Below are positions 1-6,505 of a stretch of DNA of 16,791 nucleotides, piece by piece. Source of the DNA: Bacilli bacterium (lineage in GTDB: Bacteria > Bacillota_I > Bacilli_A > RF39 > UBA660). A program made the translations under genes and the position numbers. Each line of letters starts with the position of its first letter. The stretch's first letter is position 1. The stretch is from contig CAAHEC010000048.1 in assembly GCA_900772415.1 (NCBI GenBank), forward strand, positions 1 to 16,791, given 5' to 3'. The notes beneath the pieces were generated by a model. The model had not been told where the DNA came from, did not search any database, and worked only from the letters and a program-made list of their open reading frames with translations.

Positions 1-86
1 TTACCATCTTTTATTCCTTTTGTAAGCTCTTTTATTGCTTCTGGTTGATCACCTGATGGCTTAAATTTTGATACTAAATCGAACAT
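1..86 (-). CDS. uvrB: UvrB, excinuclease ABC subunit B (N-terminal 28 codons only)
   Basis: The gene starts at the ATG at 86-84 and runs off the left edge of the window. The visible N-terminus begins MFDLVSKFKPSGDQPEAI and continues to a GI-x-x-G segment, which is the highly conserved UvrB opening: the F-x-P-[ST]-G-D-Q-P Q-motif region that precedes the Walker A helicase motif. UvrB is the damage-verifying helicase-like subunit of nucleotide excision repair and acts with UvrA and UvrC on DNA in the cytoplasm. A strong Shine-Dalgarno AAGGAGG lies at 93-99, 6 nt before the ATG, and a good promoter lies at 158-186. The Walker motifs and helicase domains are outside the window. Identification rests on about 28 residues, but this stretch is very characteristic. 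Confidence 0.9.
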   Translation of the reverse strand, partial: MFDLVSKFKPSGDQPEAIKELTKGIKDG

Positions 87-157
87 AAATAACCTCCTTG
101 CCCTGTCTTAAAAATTCAGCAAATAAACTAATAACATTAAATAAATTCTATTAACTT

Positions 158-186
158 ATTTTAACACTTATTTTATATGCAATCAA
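158..186 (-). promoter_or_regulatory. Predicted sigma-A promoter for uvrB
   Basis: Read on the minus strand: -35 TTGATT (186-181), 17-nt spacer, -10 TAAAAT (163-158), with TGT directly before the -10 (extended -10). The leader to the uvrB ATG would be about 65 nt. It is divergent from the promoter at 193-222; the two -35 boxes are only 6 bp apart. No LexA-type operator was recognised. Confidence 0.6.
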
Positions 187-192
187 TAAGAA

Positions 193-222
193 TTACTTAG
201 ATTATAAATAGTGTGTTATACT
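193..222 (+). promoter_or_regulatory. Predicted promoter for the 261-650 gene
   Basis: TTACTT (193-198), 18-nt spacer, TATACT (217-222), with TGT immediately before the -10 (extended -10). The predicted transcript start near 229 gives a leader of about 32 nt before the ATG at 261. Confidence 0.6.
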
Positions 223-260
223 ATTGTTATACAAAATGTTAATTCAAAGGAGACGTTATA

Positions 261-650
261 ATGAACGAGAAAGAAAGACTAGAATTTTTATTTAAAGAAA
301 GATATAAAGCTGATTTAAAGCTAGTAAAAAATATAAATATTAACAGAATAACACCTGATATAGTAAAAATTAGTGATTTATCATTTATAGATGAGTATTA
401 TAATGGGATATTTTATAGATTTACAAAAAAAGAAAAGAAATATAATTTTGAAATAGAACCACTTTCAAATGAAGATAAAAAGATGTTTGAAAAATATATT
501 AATGAATATAAAGATACTGCTAAAGGACGTGAACTTATAATATATTTTAATATGCTAAAACTTGCTATTGATACTGTTTTAATATATTACAATACTGATG
601 GAACAAAAAAAAGCATGGAAGAAGTAATAAAATATATAATTAAAGAATAA
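261..650 (+). CDS. Hypothetical protein, 129 aa, divergent from uvrB
   Basis: I do not recognise this protein. The ATG at 261 has a good Shine-Dalgarno AAAGGAG at 246-252 and a plausible promoter upstream, so the gene looks real. The product is soluble and highly charged, rich in Lys, Glu, Tyr and Ile, with no signal peptide and no membrane segment. It opens with a charged stretch (NEKERLEFLFKERYKADLK) and ends with a likely amphipathic helix (residues ~88-128). It is the only plus-strand gene in the window that I accept, and it is transcribed away from uvrB. A hairpin after the stop (673-709) may reduce read-through into the converging gene. Function unknown; a DNA-repair link through the shared promoter region would be speculation. 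Confidence 0.65.
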   Translation: MNEKERLEFLFKERYKADLKLVKNININRITPDIVKISDLSFIDEYYNGIFYRFTKKEKKYNFEIEPLSNEDKKMFEKYINEYKDTAKGRELIIYFNMLKLAIDTVLIYYNTDGTKKSMEEVIKYIIKE

Positions 651-671
651 TTTTTCTAAATTTAGAAAACA

Positions 672-709
672 AAAAGGCAAGTAGATTTTTTAATTTTCTA
701 CTTGTCTTT
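672..709 (-). terminator. Intrinsic terminator, best for the minus-strand genes ending at 698
   Basis: A 13-bp stem pairs 673-685 (AAAGGCAAGTAGA) with 697-709, with one G-U pair and an 11-nt loop. Read on the minus strand, the stem is followed by TTTTTGTTTTC, a good U-tract. On the plus strand the run after the stem is poorer (TTATTATTA), so it may work only weakly for the 261-650 gene. The stem overlaps the stop codon (700-698) of the small membrane protein gene. Confidence 0.7.
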
Positions 710-922
710 ATTATTAAATAAGGTGTATCCAATAAGGATAACTATTGCTATTAACATCACTATTATAACTAAACCAGCATAATTTGAATCACTAACAGAT
801 GATATTGGACTTAAAGCTAATATATAATTAATATCTAGTACATTTATATTTTTTGATGATGTTACAACATTAATTCCAGAAGCCAATGCTACTAATTTTC
901 TTATTAATGATACTAGTTTCAT
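698..922 (-). CDS. Small membrane protein, 74 aa, unknown function
   Basis: Not recognised. The protein has one clear membrane segment near its C-terminus (residues ~49-69, GLVIIVMLIAIVILIGYTLF) followed by a short charged tail NNKDK. The N-terminus (MKLVSLIRKLVALASG) could be a short amphipathic or signal-like helix. Its ATG at 922-920 overlaps the TGA stop of the upstream CPBP gene by 4 nt (ATGA), so the two are probably translationally coupled. Only a weak GGTGAT precedes the ATG. The gene ends inside a terminator, closing a two-gene unit. By position it may be a partner or target of the CPBP protein, but nothing in the sequence proves this. Confidence 0.6.
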   Translation of the reverse strand: MKLVSLIRKLVALASGINVVTSSKNINVLDINYILALSPISSVSDSNYAGLVIIVMLIAIVILIGYTLFNNKDK

Positions 923-1572
923 AATATAATCACCAACATTAGTAAATTATAAATTATCCTAGATAATATATTAATTAATATATTATTTGTTTTAGTGTAT
1001 GAATAAGATAAATATAAACCAACTAATATATATGAAATTGAGGATAATATGCCTACTAAAGATGGTGTTTGTGCTATAACATATAAAGAACCTAATAAAA
1101 GTCCACTAAAAAGTATGAAAAAAACATCATTATTAATTATTGTTCTAACACTTTTTCTAAAAACTAATTCTTCTATTATTGGGGATAATATTAATAGCCT
1201 AATAATTAGAGCCAAGTTTTTTGTATTTATAGCAGATACTCCAGAATTATTGATACTAGATATTATATTTCCATTTAATATACTATAAGATATCATATTA
1301 GAAAATCCCATTATAAAAAATATAATCAAAACATTTATAAATATACATTTTATCTGCTTTTTGTTGGTTAATTTAAATTCCTTTATTAACTCATCCTTAT
1401 ATATCAAAAATATCAATACTAATAGTAATAAGGTAAGTATGAATTCGTATAACGACATCATATTTAATTGCAACTTAATACCAAGTAAATTTAATGGCAA
1501 CTGCATAAATACAGACCAACATATGTAAATTAAAACCGTAAATATAGTTTTCAATAATTTTTTATTTTGCAT
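919..1572 (-). CDS. CPBP-family (Abi/CAAX-protease-like) intramembrane protein, catalytic His residues not found
   Basis: This is a polytopic membrane protein of about 217 aa with roughly six hydrophobic segments. Residues 134-139 carry the E-E-x-x-x-R signature (EELVFR) of the CPBP/Abi family, whose members include CAAX-prenyl-protease-like enzymes and bacteriocin-immunity proteins. The later family motifs are degenerate. Where the family usually has F-x-x-x-H, this protein has LLLGSLYVI; where it has H-x-x-x-N, it has R205-I-I-Y-N209. Both expected His residues are therefore missing and peptidase activity is doubtful. I chose the ATG at 1572-1570; an in-frame TTG at 1587 would add five residues. 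Neither has a clear Shine-Dalgarno. The gene lies just downstream of the terminator at 1605-1633, so expression may need read-through or an unseen promoter. Confidence 0.65.
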   Translation of the reverse strand: MQNKKLLKTIFTVLIYICWSVFMQLPLNLLGIKLQLNMMSLYEFILTLLLLVLIFLIYKDELIKEFKLTNKKQIKCIFINVLIIFFIMGFSNMISYSILNGNIISSINNSGVSAINTKNLALIIRLLILSPIIEELVFRKSVRTIINNDVFFILFSGLLLGSLYVIAQTPSLVGILSSISYILVGLYLSYSYTKTNNILINILSRIIYNLLMLVIIL

Positions 1573-1604
1573 AATTAAATAAGTCAAATTCTAATAAAAT
1601 TCTT

Positions 1605-1633
1605 AAAAAAAGAAAGAACAAGTGTTCTTTCTT
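1605..1633 (-). terminator. Intrinsic terminator abutting the 12-codon ORF
   Basis: A perfect 10-bp stem pairs 1633-1624 (AAGAAAGAAC on the minus strand) with 1619-1610, with a 4-nt loop. It is followed on the minus strand by an unbroken T run (1611-1605). The stem begins inside the stop codon of the short ORF and sits between it and the CPBP gene, an arrangement that fits either a stand-alone mini-gene or an attenuator. Confidence 0.75.
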
Positions 1634-1670
1634 AGTAAAACCAGAAAAATCTTCTGAAAAAGTTTTTCAT
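1632..1670 (-). CDS. 12-aa aromatic-rich peptide ORF (possible leader peptide or small bioactive peptide)
   Basis: On the minus strand an ATG at 1670-1668 opens a 12-codon reading frame, MKNFFRRFFWFY, ending in TAA at 1634-1632. It has a near-ideal Shine-Dalgarno AAAGGAG (1684-1678) with 7-nt spacing. The stop codon runs directly into the intrinsic terminator at 1633-1605. Seven of twelve residues are aromatic (five Phe, one Trp, one Tyr) and two are Arg. In composition this resembles the Phe-rich leader peptides of enteric phe attenuators, but the downstream gene (a CPBP-like protein) has no evident link to aromatic amino acids. It could instead be a short membrane-active or signalling peptide. 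The strong RBS in otherwise weakly organised DNA is the main argument that it is translated. Confidence 0.45.
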   Translation of the reverse strand: MKNFFRRFFWFY

Positions 1671-1712
1671 TTGACTTCTCCTTTCTTTAAAATATTTTAC
1701 TACTACACTTAT

Positions 1713-1740
1713 AATATACTACAATTTTTATAATAATTAA
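1713..1740 (-). promoter_or_regulatory. Weak candidate promoter for the 12-codon ORF
   Basis: Minus strand TTAATT (1740-1735) and TATATT (1718-1713) with a 16-nt spacer. The surroundings are almost pure A+T, so chance matches are likely. The rest of 1685-1839 shows only AT-rich sequence with short imperfect repeats. Confidence 0.25.
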
Positions 1741-1835
1741 CGTAATTTATACAATTAACTATCTATACATATACTAACACACTTAATAAAAAAATAGGTA
1801 TTTTAAAAATATTATAAAAATATTATTTTTATCAT

Positions 1836-1871
1836 TTAAAAGATCAATTTACTTTAGAGCAAATTGATCTT
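1836..1871 (-). terminator. Intrinsic terminator of the matrix operon
   Basis: An 11-bp perfect stem (1871-1861 with 1850-1840, AAGATCAATTT and its complement) has a 10-nt loop and is followed by TTTT then AAATG on the minus strand. It overlaps the TAA stop of the Hint-domain gene. The U-tract is short, so it may be moderate in strength. Confidence 0.6.
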
Positions 1872-4227
1872 ATTTATATAATGCAACAAAATGTGTACCA
1901 TGATATATCTTTACCTTACTACCCGGTTTATAAATCTTCCCATCGCCAGTATTATACCAACCTTTGAAATTTTTCGTTTTCTTAGGTTTTTTTAGCGTAT
2001 AATAACTGTTTTCTTTCAGCAAATATTTTTCTTTATTATTTCTTGTTACTTTATCATCTGATGTTGTTACCATCCAATATCTTTTTTTGTTTTTAGTTAT
2101 TTGATCTAATACCATTTCTTTATTTAATAATAAATCGGTAAACACAGATTCAAATTCTTCTTTAGTCATATAATTATACTTAATTATAACCGCTCCATCT
2201 TGTGCTCTTAAGCCATGGAACAAGTAATACGGAATAAATTTATAATCTTCATAGTTTAAGAATGTATTATTCTTTATAACTTCTTGCCTTCTTGAAGACC
2301 AAACAGCATTTTCCTTAAACTCATAAAAATTAACTAGTCCTGTTCTTCCATCTGATGTTAATACATCGTTTGCAATTATATCATAGTATCTCGTTGATAC
2401 AACGTTATAATAATCAATCGATTTATTTACCTTTTCTATATTAGTTACAGAAACACTTTTGAACTTGTAACCATTCTTAGATTTTACTGTTTTTAGCACG
2501 TTAGTTCCAACGTGAAATGTATTTTCATCTGTTACATCAACATATCTATTGTCATCCGCACTAAATAAAGAATGTTTATCAATAGTTGTTAAAGAAGTAC
2601 CATCACTAAATGTTATTACTTGATAATTACTAGACAAATTACCTTTTTCAATCCAAATAGGATATTCAGGAGTAAATGTACCATTTTCATGATTATATAC
2701 CATTAGTAAATCATCATATCTAATATTTTCTATGTTCTTATATTTGCCATTTGCAAGTAATATTTTTGTTCCTTTAGCAAGGCAAGCAGTTCTTGCTGCT
2801 GTTGCAGTAATAACTAAATCACCTGTCACTTGATTTATTGTTATAGTATAGTTATCAGCATCAGTTGAATAATCTTTAAAAGTTTTTCCGTCTGACGTAA
2901 CTGAAGGAACAGAATTATATTTATAGTTATTATTCGGTTTTAAAGTAGCTGTAAATGACTCACCCAAATTAGCCTCATTAGGTCCTGTAACATTAATATT
3001 TGTAACATTATATGTTATTGTTCTTTTCCATCTCATTTCTTTTGTGTCAGATTTTCTTGCATTGGTTGTTGATGTTGAAGAAGAGGAAACATAAGTTTCT
3101 CCTGAATTTTCAGCTTCGTCTATGCCATAAACTACAGCATAATATTTTCCCTCTGCTTGATTTTTAAATCTATAGGTGGTATCTGAATTACCAGTGTTTC
3201 CGGTTGTAACAAGAGTTCCACTTTCATTATATAGTAAAATAACATAATTAGTCACAGGAGATTCTTTGCTATCATCTAAATTAGACCAAGTAACATCAAT
3301 TGATCCAACTTCATATACGATATCAACTGATACTGCACCTATTTGAGGAGGTTTTGTATCAACATAGCCACTTGTTGTATTTGTTTTTATTTTTATTTTA
3401 CCAAAATCTAGGGTAATATCATTATAACTTAAACTAAAGTTTGTTTCATATTCTGTTTTGTAATATGTAACATCTGACTTTTTGGATAAATAAACAGTTA
3501 TTTCTTCTTCAGTATGGGCTTTTATTGAAAGAGAACTTAAAGATTTTCCATTAATATCAGTTAGTTCAAATTTGGTATTATCTATGTTGAGATTATAATT
3601 GATTGCAGAATCTCCATTATTCATTACCTTAATTTTTACGGCTTCTTTAGTTTTATTAGTTAAATCAACACTATTTGTATATGAAAGTGCGGAAAACTTA
3701 CCGGAATCTTCAAAATTAAAGTTCATTTTCAAATCATAATTACCTGTACTTGCACCGTTTCTATACTTATAAGTTAACGTATATGTTGTACTATTTCCAG
3801 GAAACAAATACTCACCGGAAGAAAGACCATCCGTAAGTTCATAATTAATAGCATTTTTAGTTGATGTATCGCTATTATAAGTTTCTCCTATATACTTTTG
3901 AATAGAATCCGTGCCATTTGCAATAGTTACCTGATATGTTACATATGAATATTCATTAGAAGGAAAATTTATATTAGTATCTAAAGTAGTTCCATTTGTT
4001 ATAGGAAGTTCATTTTGAGAACATCCATTTATATCAATTATTTTTACTTCTTCGATAAATAATTCTGGTATTTTTACAGCACTTGCACTACCCTTTATTT
4101 CAAGAGAGGCCTTTGAAGCTGCATAACCTATATTCAATAAAAATATAGTTAATATAAGAAAAATTGTCCACTTCTTACTATCACTATATTTTTTACGTGC
4201 CTTTAAAAATTTATCTTTAACTTTCAT
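1870..4227 (-). CDS. Large secreted SipW-type substrate with FN3-like, Hint (hedgehog/intein) and C-terminal repeat domains
   Basis: This is a 785-aa exported protein. After a basic N-terminus there is a hydrophobic segment (~20-38) ending GYAAS, followed by KASLEIKGSASAV, which is almost the motif of the small TasA-like protein of this operon. Next come beta-rich segments (~90-270), a probable FN3 domain (~291-384), and a domain with the pattern Y-x-I-x-I-x-x-V-x-G-D-x-x-I-x-A-T (~405-476). A Hint domain follows (~482-628): Cys482 in TACLAKGTKIL (block A), His552 in TTIDKHSLFS (block B), and YYDIIANDVL (block F). The C-terminus (~732-785) contains FKGWYNTGDG and ends HFVALYK, typical of Listeria-Bacteroides (InlB B/Flg_new) repeats. 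The terminal His-Asn needed for intein splicing is absent, so Hedgehog-like cleavage is more likely. I chose the ATG at 4227: AAGGA lies 7 nt upstream, and it overlaps the preceding gene by 11 nt. An in-frame TTG at 4245 lacks an RBS. Confidence 0.8.
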   Translation of the reverse strand: MKVKDKFLKARKKYSDSKKWTIFLILTIFLLNIGYAASKASLEIKGSASAVKIPELFIEEVKIIDINGCSQNELPITNGTTLDTNINFPSNEYSYVTYQVTIANGTDSIQKYIGETYNSDTSTKNAINYELTDGLSSGEYLFPGNSTTYTLTYKYRNGASTGNYDLKMNFNFEDSGKFSALSYTNSVDLTNKTKEAVKIKVMNNGDSAINYNLNIDNTKFELTDINGKSLSSLSIKAHTEEEITVYLSKKSDVTYYKTEYETNFSLSYNDITLDFGKIKIKTNTTSGYVDTKPPQIGAVSVDIVYEVGSIDVTWSNLDDSKESPVTNYVILLYNESGTLVTTGNTGNSDTTYRFKNQAEGKYYAVVYGIDEAENSGETYVSSSSTSTTNARKSDTKEMRWKRTITYNVTNINVTGPNEANLGESFTATLKPNNNYKYNSVPSVTSDGKTFKDYSTDADNYTITINQVTGDLVITATAARTACLAKGTKILLANGKYKNIENIRYDDLLMVYNHENGTFTPEYPIWIEKGNLSSNYQVITFSDGTSLTTIDKHSLFSADDNRYVDVTDENTFHVGTNVLKTVKSKNGYKFKSVSVTNIEKVNKSIDYYNVVSTRYYDIIANDVLTSDGRTGLVNFYEFKENAVWSSRRQEVIKNNTFLNYEDYKFIPYYLFHGLRAQDGAVIIKYNYMTKEEFESVFTDLLLNKEMVLDQITKNKKRYWMVTTSDDKVTRNNKEKYLLKENSYYTLKKPKKTKNFKGWYNTGDGKIYKPGSKVKIYHGTHFVALYK

Positions 4228-5311
4228 GTTTACATCCTTGCTCAATTACATTACTAATTGAATAATAATAGATGTACACTAGTCCAGAATTTGTTGGAAC
4301 AACAAAGGCACTTCTTGTTTTTGTTTCATCCTGGCAAAATAATATAGGTGAATTACTTGAATTTCTTACCTCAAATAAATCCTCAAACTCTTCAACTAAT
4401 ACGATTTGGAATTTTTCATATTTTAACTCTGTTTTAATCTTAGATATATATTGTCCATAATTATTAAAAATATTTTTAAGCTTTTTATTGTATATGGTTA
4501 ATGTACTTCTAGTTTTATTGGAATATTTTATAGTATATATCAAAACAAATATATCAAATACTATTAAAAGTATTCCTAATATTAATAATTTGTTATCTAA
4601 TACTGATATTTCTCGACATTTTAGTAATTTATTAGTTGAATTATTTAGTTTATAATTCATATCGATATTAACCGTATTGGTAGATAAAGGAATATTCATA
4701 CTAATAACTGCGTTGTCTGCTAAAGAAGAATCAAATTCTTTACATTCTCCTTCAATTCCAACATACATACTTAAAGTGACATTACTTTTAACATTTGATA
4801 AGTTATATCTCTTAATAAACGTATTTACTATATTGTTATAGTAATTATAATCCAAATTAACCGTTTGATCTATTTCAAAAGCATGATTAACAGGATCCTT
4901 GAAGTATTGTTTTTCAACTACTTTATCAACCTTTTTATATAATGGTTTATCATTAGTATCTAAAACCTGAACAGTTGCTTCTACGTAATAATAATATGAA
5001 TAATCAATTTTCTCGTCGATTGATAACTTATAATTAAAATCTGCCTCCACATAATCAATTAGGCTTGCAATATATTGATTGTTTTTACCTAGGTATCTTC
5101 CAAAATAATCATTTTCTTTTAAATATACCTTATAATCTAAATCACTTTTTTCATCATAATGAATGTAGTAATTCTTCTCACTATTTATAGAGATAAAAAT
5201 TATGCTTATAGCTGCAAGTAAAACAGCTATTACAACAAATATCAAAATAGCAATAGTTCTAGTTCTTTTTTTTGTTTCTTGCATAACTTTGCTTATTTGT
5301 TTTCTATCCAT
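4217..5311 (-). CDS. DUF5305-like membrane protein of a SipW-type secretion locus
   Basis: This 364-aa protein has two membrane segments, at ~19-41 and ~242-262. Between them lies a ~200-residue extracytoplasmic domain, Tyr-rich and beta-like (YYIHYDEKSDLDYKVYLKEN). A ~100-residue cytoplasmic domain rich in aromatic and charged residues follows. The layout and the IHY-x-E-x-x-x-x-D-Y-x-V-Y-L pattern match my memory of DUF5305 proteins, which occur beside SipW-type signal peptidases; I could not check this by search. The ATG at 5311-5309 has an excellent AGGAGG (5324-5319). It sits 31 nt after the signal peptidase gene and overlaps the Hint gene by 11 nt, so it is a middle gene of the operon. 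A role in export, assembly or anchoring of the secreted proteins is inferred from position. Confidence 0.6.
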   Translation of the reverse strand: MDRKQISKVMQETKKRTRTIAILIFVVIAVLLAAISIIFISINSEKNYYIHYDEKSDLDYKVYLKENDYFGRYLGKNNQYIASLIDYVEADFNYKLSIDEKIDYSYYYYVEATVQVLDTNDKPLYKKVDKVVEKQYFKDPVNHAFEIDQTVNLDYNYYNNIVNTFIKRYNLSNVKSNVTLSMYVGIEGECKEFDSSLADNAVISMNIPLSTNTVNIDMNYKLNNSTNKLLKCREISVLDNKLLILGILLIVFDIFVLIYTIKYSNKTRSTLTIYNKKLKNIFNNYGQYISKIKTELKYEKFQIVLVEEFEDLFEVRNSSNSPILFCQDETKTRSAFVVPTNSGLVYIYYYSISNVIEQGCKHES

Positions 5312-5342
5312 AACTTTACCTCCTTTTTAAATTTTAATTACA

Positions 5343-6467
5343 TCAGTCAAATAAATTTCTTATCCAAATAGATGGGTATCCAATATATTTTATCCTATAG
5401 TGAACTATCCCTTGAATATCCTTTTGATAAACATATCCATTATCTTCTAATTTATTCTTATCTCCTTTTGTTTTATAAACATATTCATCATTAAATATGC
5501 CGACTTGCGTAATTCTGTGAACTATATTTCTTTTGCCTCGTTTAAATATAATAATATCACCTATTTCCAGCTCTTGATTATTATATTTTTCAAAAAAAGC
5601 AATATCTCCTTTGTTTAAAGTTCCAGTCATAGAACCACTTCCAATTGTTAAAATACCATATCTAAATTCGCAAGATATTAAACCCGCCATAATAATTACT
5701 AATATAAGTATAATTATTGATGAAATACTTATTTTAGGCTTTACCTTTAATACTTCTTGAAACGTTACCCTATCATACATATAAGATAATATGAAGTAAA
5801 AAATAAGTGGAATAACAATTCTTGCAATTGCCCTAAATAAAATATACATATTAGGAACGATAGGCAACATGTAATAACATAACGTTGTTAATAGTCTATA
5901 AACAAGTATTGGTTTATATCCATATTTAACTACCATATCATCAAATATAATATTACTTACTAGACTAGGGAAAAACGTTATTCCAAAAAATTCTAACACA
6001 GAATCTAAGCTATTAAAACTTACATTTGAGCCAAATAAAGTCGCATCAAATAGTACAAACATAGTAATACTAAGTATTCTTATTAAATTGTTTTTTTCGA
6101 ATTTTACTGATATCATATATCTTAACAATTCAATAACTACTAATATTAATATAATAGGTAAAATAACGGTTAAAAAACGGTTAAAACTCATACTAATAGC
6201 ATTCTTAGAAAAGCCCTCTAAAAAGCCGGTTAAAAGATATAAAACTATTTGCACAATTCCTATAAGTAACATCGTAATAGTTACCTGAATTCTTGCATAA
6301 GTTTTGTCTTTTCTAAATTTGAAGAAGATAAAACTTAACAAAAATATAATTATAAATATGGGTAACAATTGTAATTTTGCACTAATATTTAGCACAAAAA
6401 GATTAAGGAGAAGAAATACTATTACAAATGCAAAGTATATATAAGCCGAATCTCTTCTTTTAGCCAT
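5343..6467 (-). CDS. sipW: SipW/ER-type signal peptidase I (S26B) with a long polytopic N-terminal membrane domain
   Basis: The C-terminal ~120 residues form a signal peptidase I catalytic domain of the Ser-His (SipW, archaeal, ER) type. The nucleophile Ser279 lies in IGSGSMTGTLNKGD, His317 in RNIVHRITQ takes the place of the usual Lys, and Asp336 lies in YKTKGDKN. The normal SM-x-P proline is a Gly here. SipW of Bacillus releases TasA and TapA from the membrane, and the two likely substrates flank this gene. The protein is 374 aa, about twice a typical SipW of ~190 aa. The extra ~240 N-terminal residues hold roughly six hydrophobic segments of unknown function before the usual membrane anchor (~247-266). 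The start ATG at 6467 has a strong GGAGGAGG. The gene lies 38 nt after the TasA-like gene with no terminator between. Confidence 0.85.
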   Translation of the reverse strand: MAKRRDSAYIYFAFVIVFLLLNLFVLNISAKLQLLPIFIIIFLLSFIFFKFRKDKTYARIQVTITMLLIGIVQIVLYLLTGFLEGFSKNAISMSFNRFLTVILPIILILVVIELLRYMISVKFEKNNLIRILSITMFVLFDATLFGSNVSFNSLDSVLEFFGITFFPSLVSNIIFDDMVVKYGYKPILVYRLLTTLCYYMLPIVPNMYILFRAIARIVIPLIFYFILSYMYDRVTFQEVLKVKPKISISSIIILILVIIMAGLISCEFRYGILTIGSGSMTGTLNKGDIAFFEKYNNQELEIGDIIIFKRGKRNIVHRITQVGIFNDEYVYKTKGDKNKLEDNGYVYQKDIQGIVHYRIKYIGYPSIWIRNLFD

Positions 6468-6505
6468 AATATACCTCCTCCTTAACTAATTTCTGCCAAA
6501 TATTA

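Noticed and set aside
1049..1288. Open frame on the plus strand inside the CPBP gene
   Set aside because: It is antisense to a clear membrane protein, has no RBS, and the translation resembles no protein. The same applies to plus-strand frames at 4272-4460, 6088-6288, 8003-8197, 10165-10449, 11191-11391 and 14669-14899.
2344..2784. Classical splicing intein
   Set aside because: The C-terminal His-Asn and the +1 Cys/Ser/Thr are not seen, there is no homing-endonuclease block, and the host protein is a surface protein rather than a conserved enzyme.
4228..4245. TTG start at 4245 for the Hint protein and GTG start at 7039 for the TasA-like protein
   Set aside because: The Shine-Dalgarno sequences are placed correctly for the ATG at 4227 and the GTG at 7030, while the longer starts lack or overlap the RBS.
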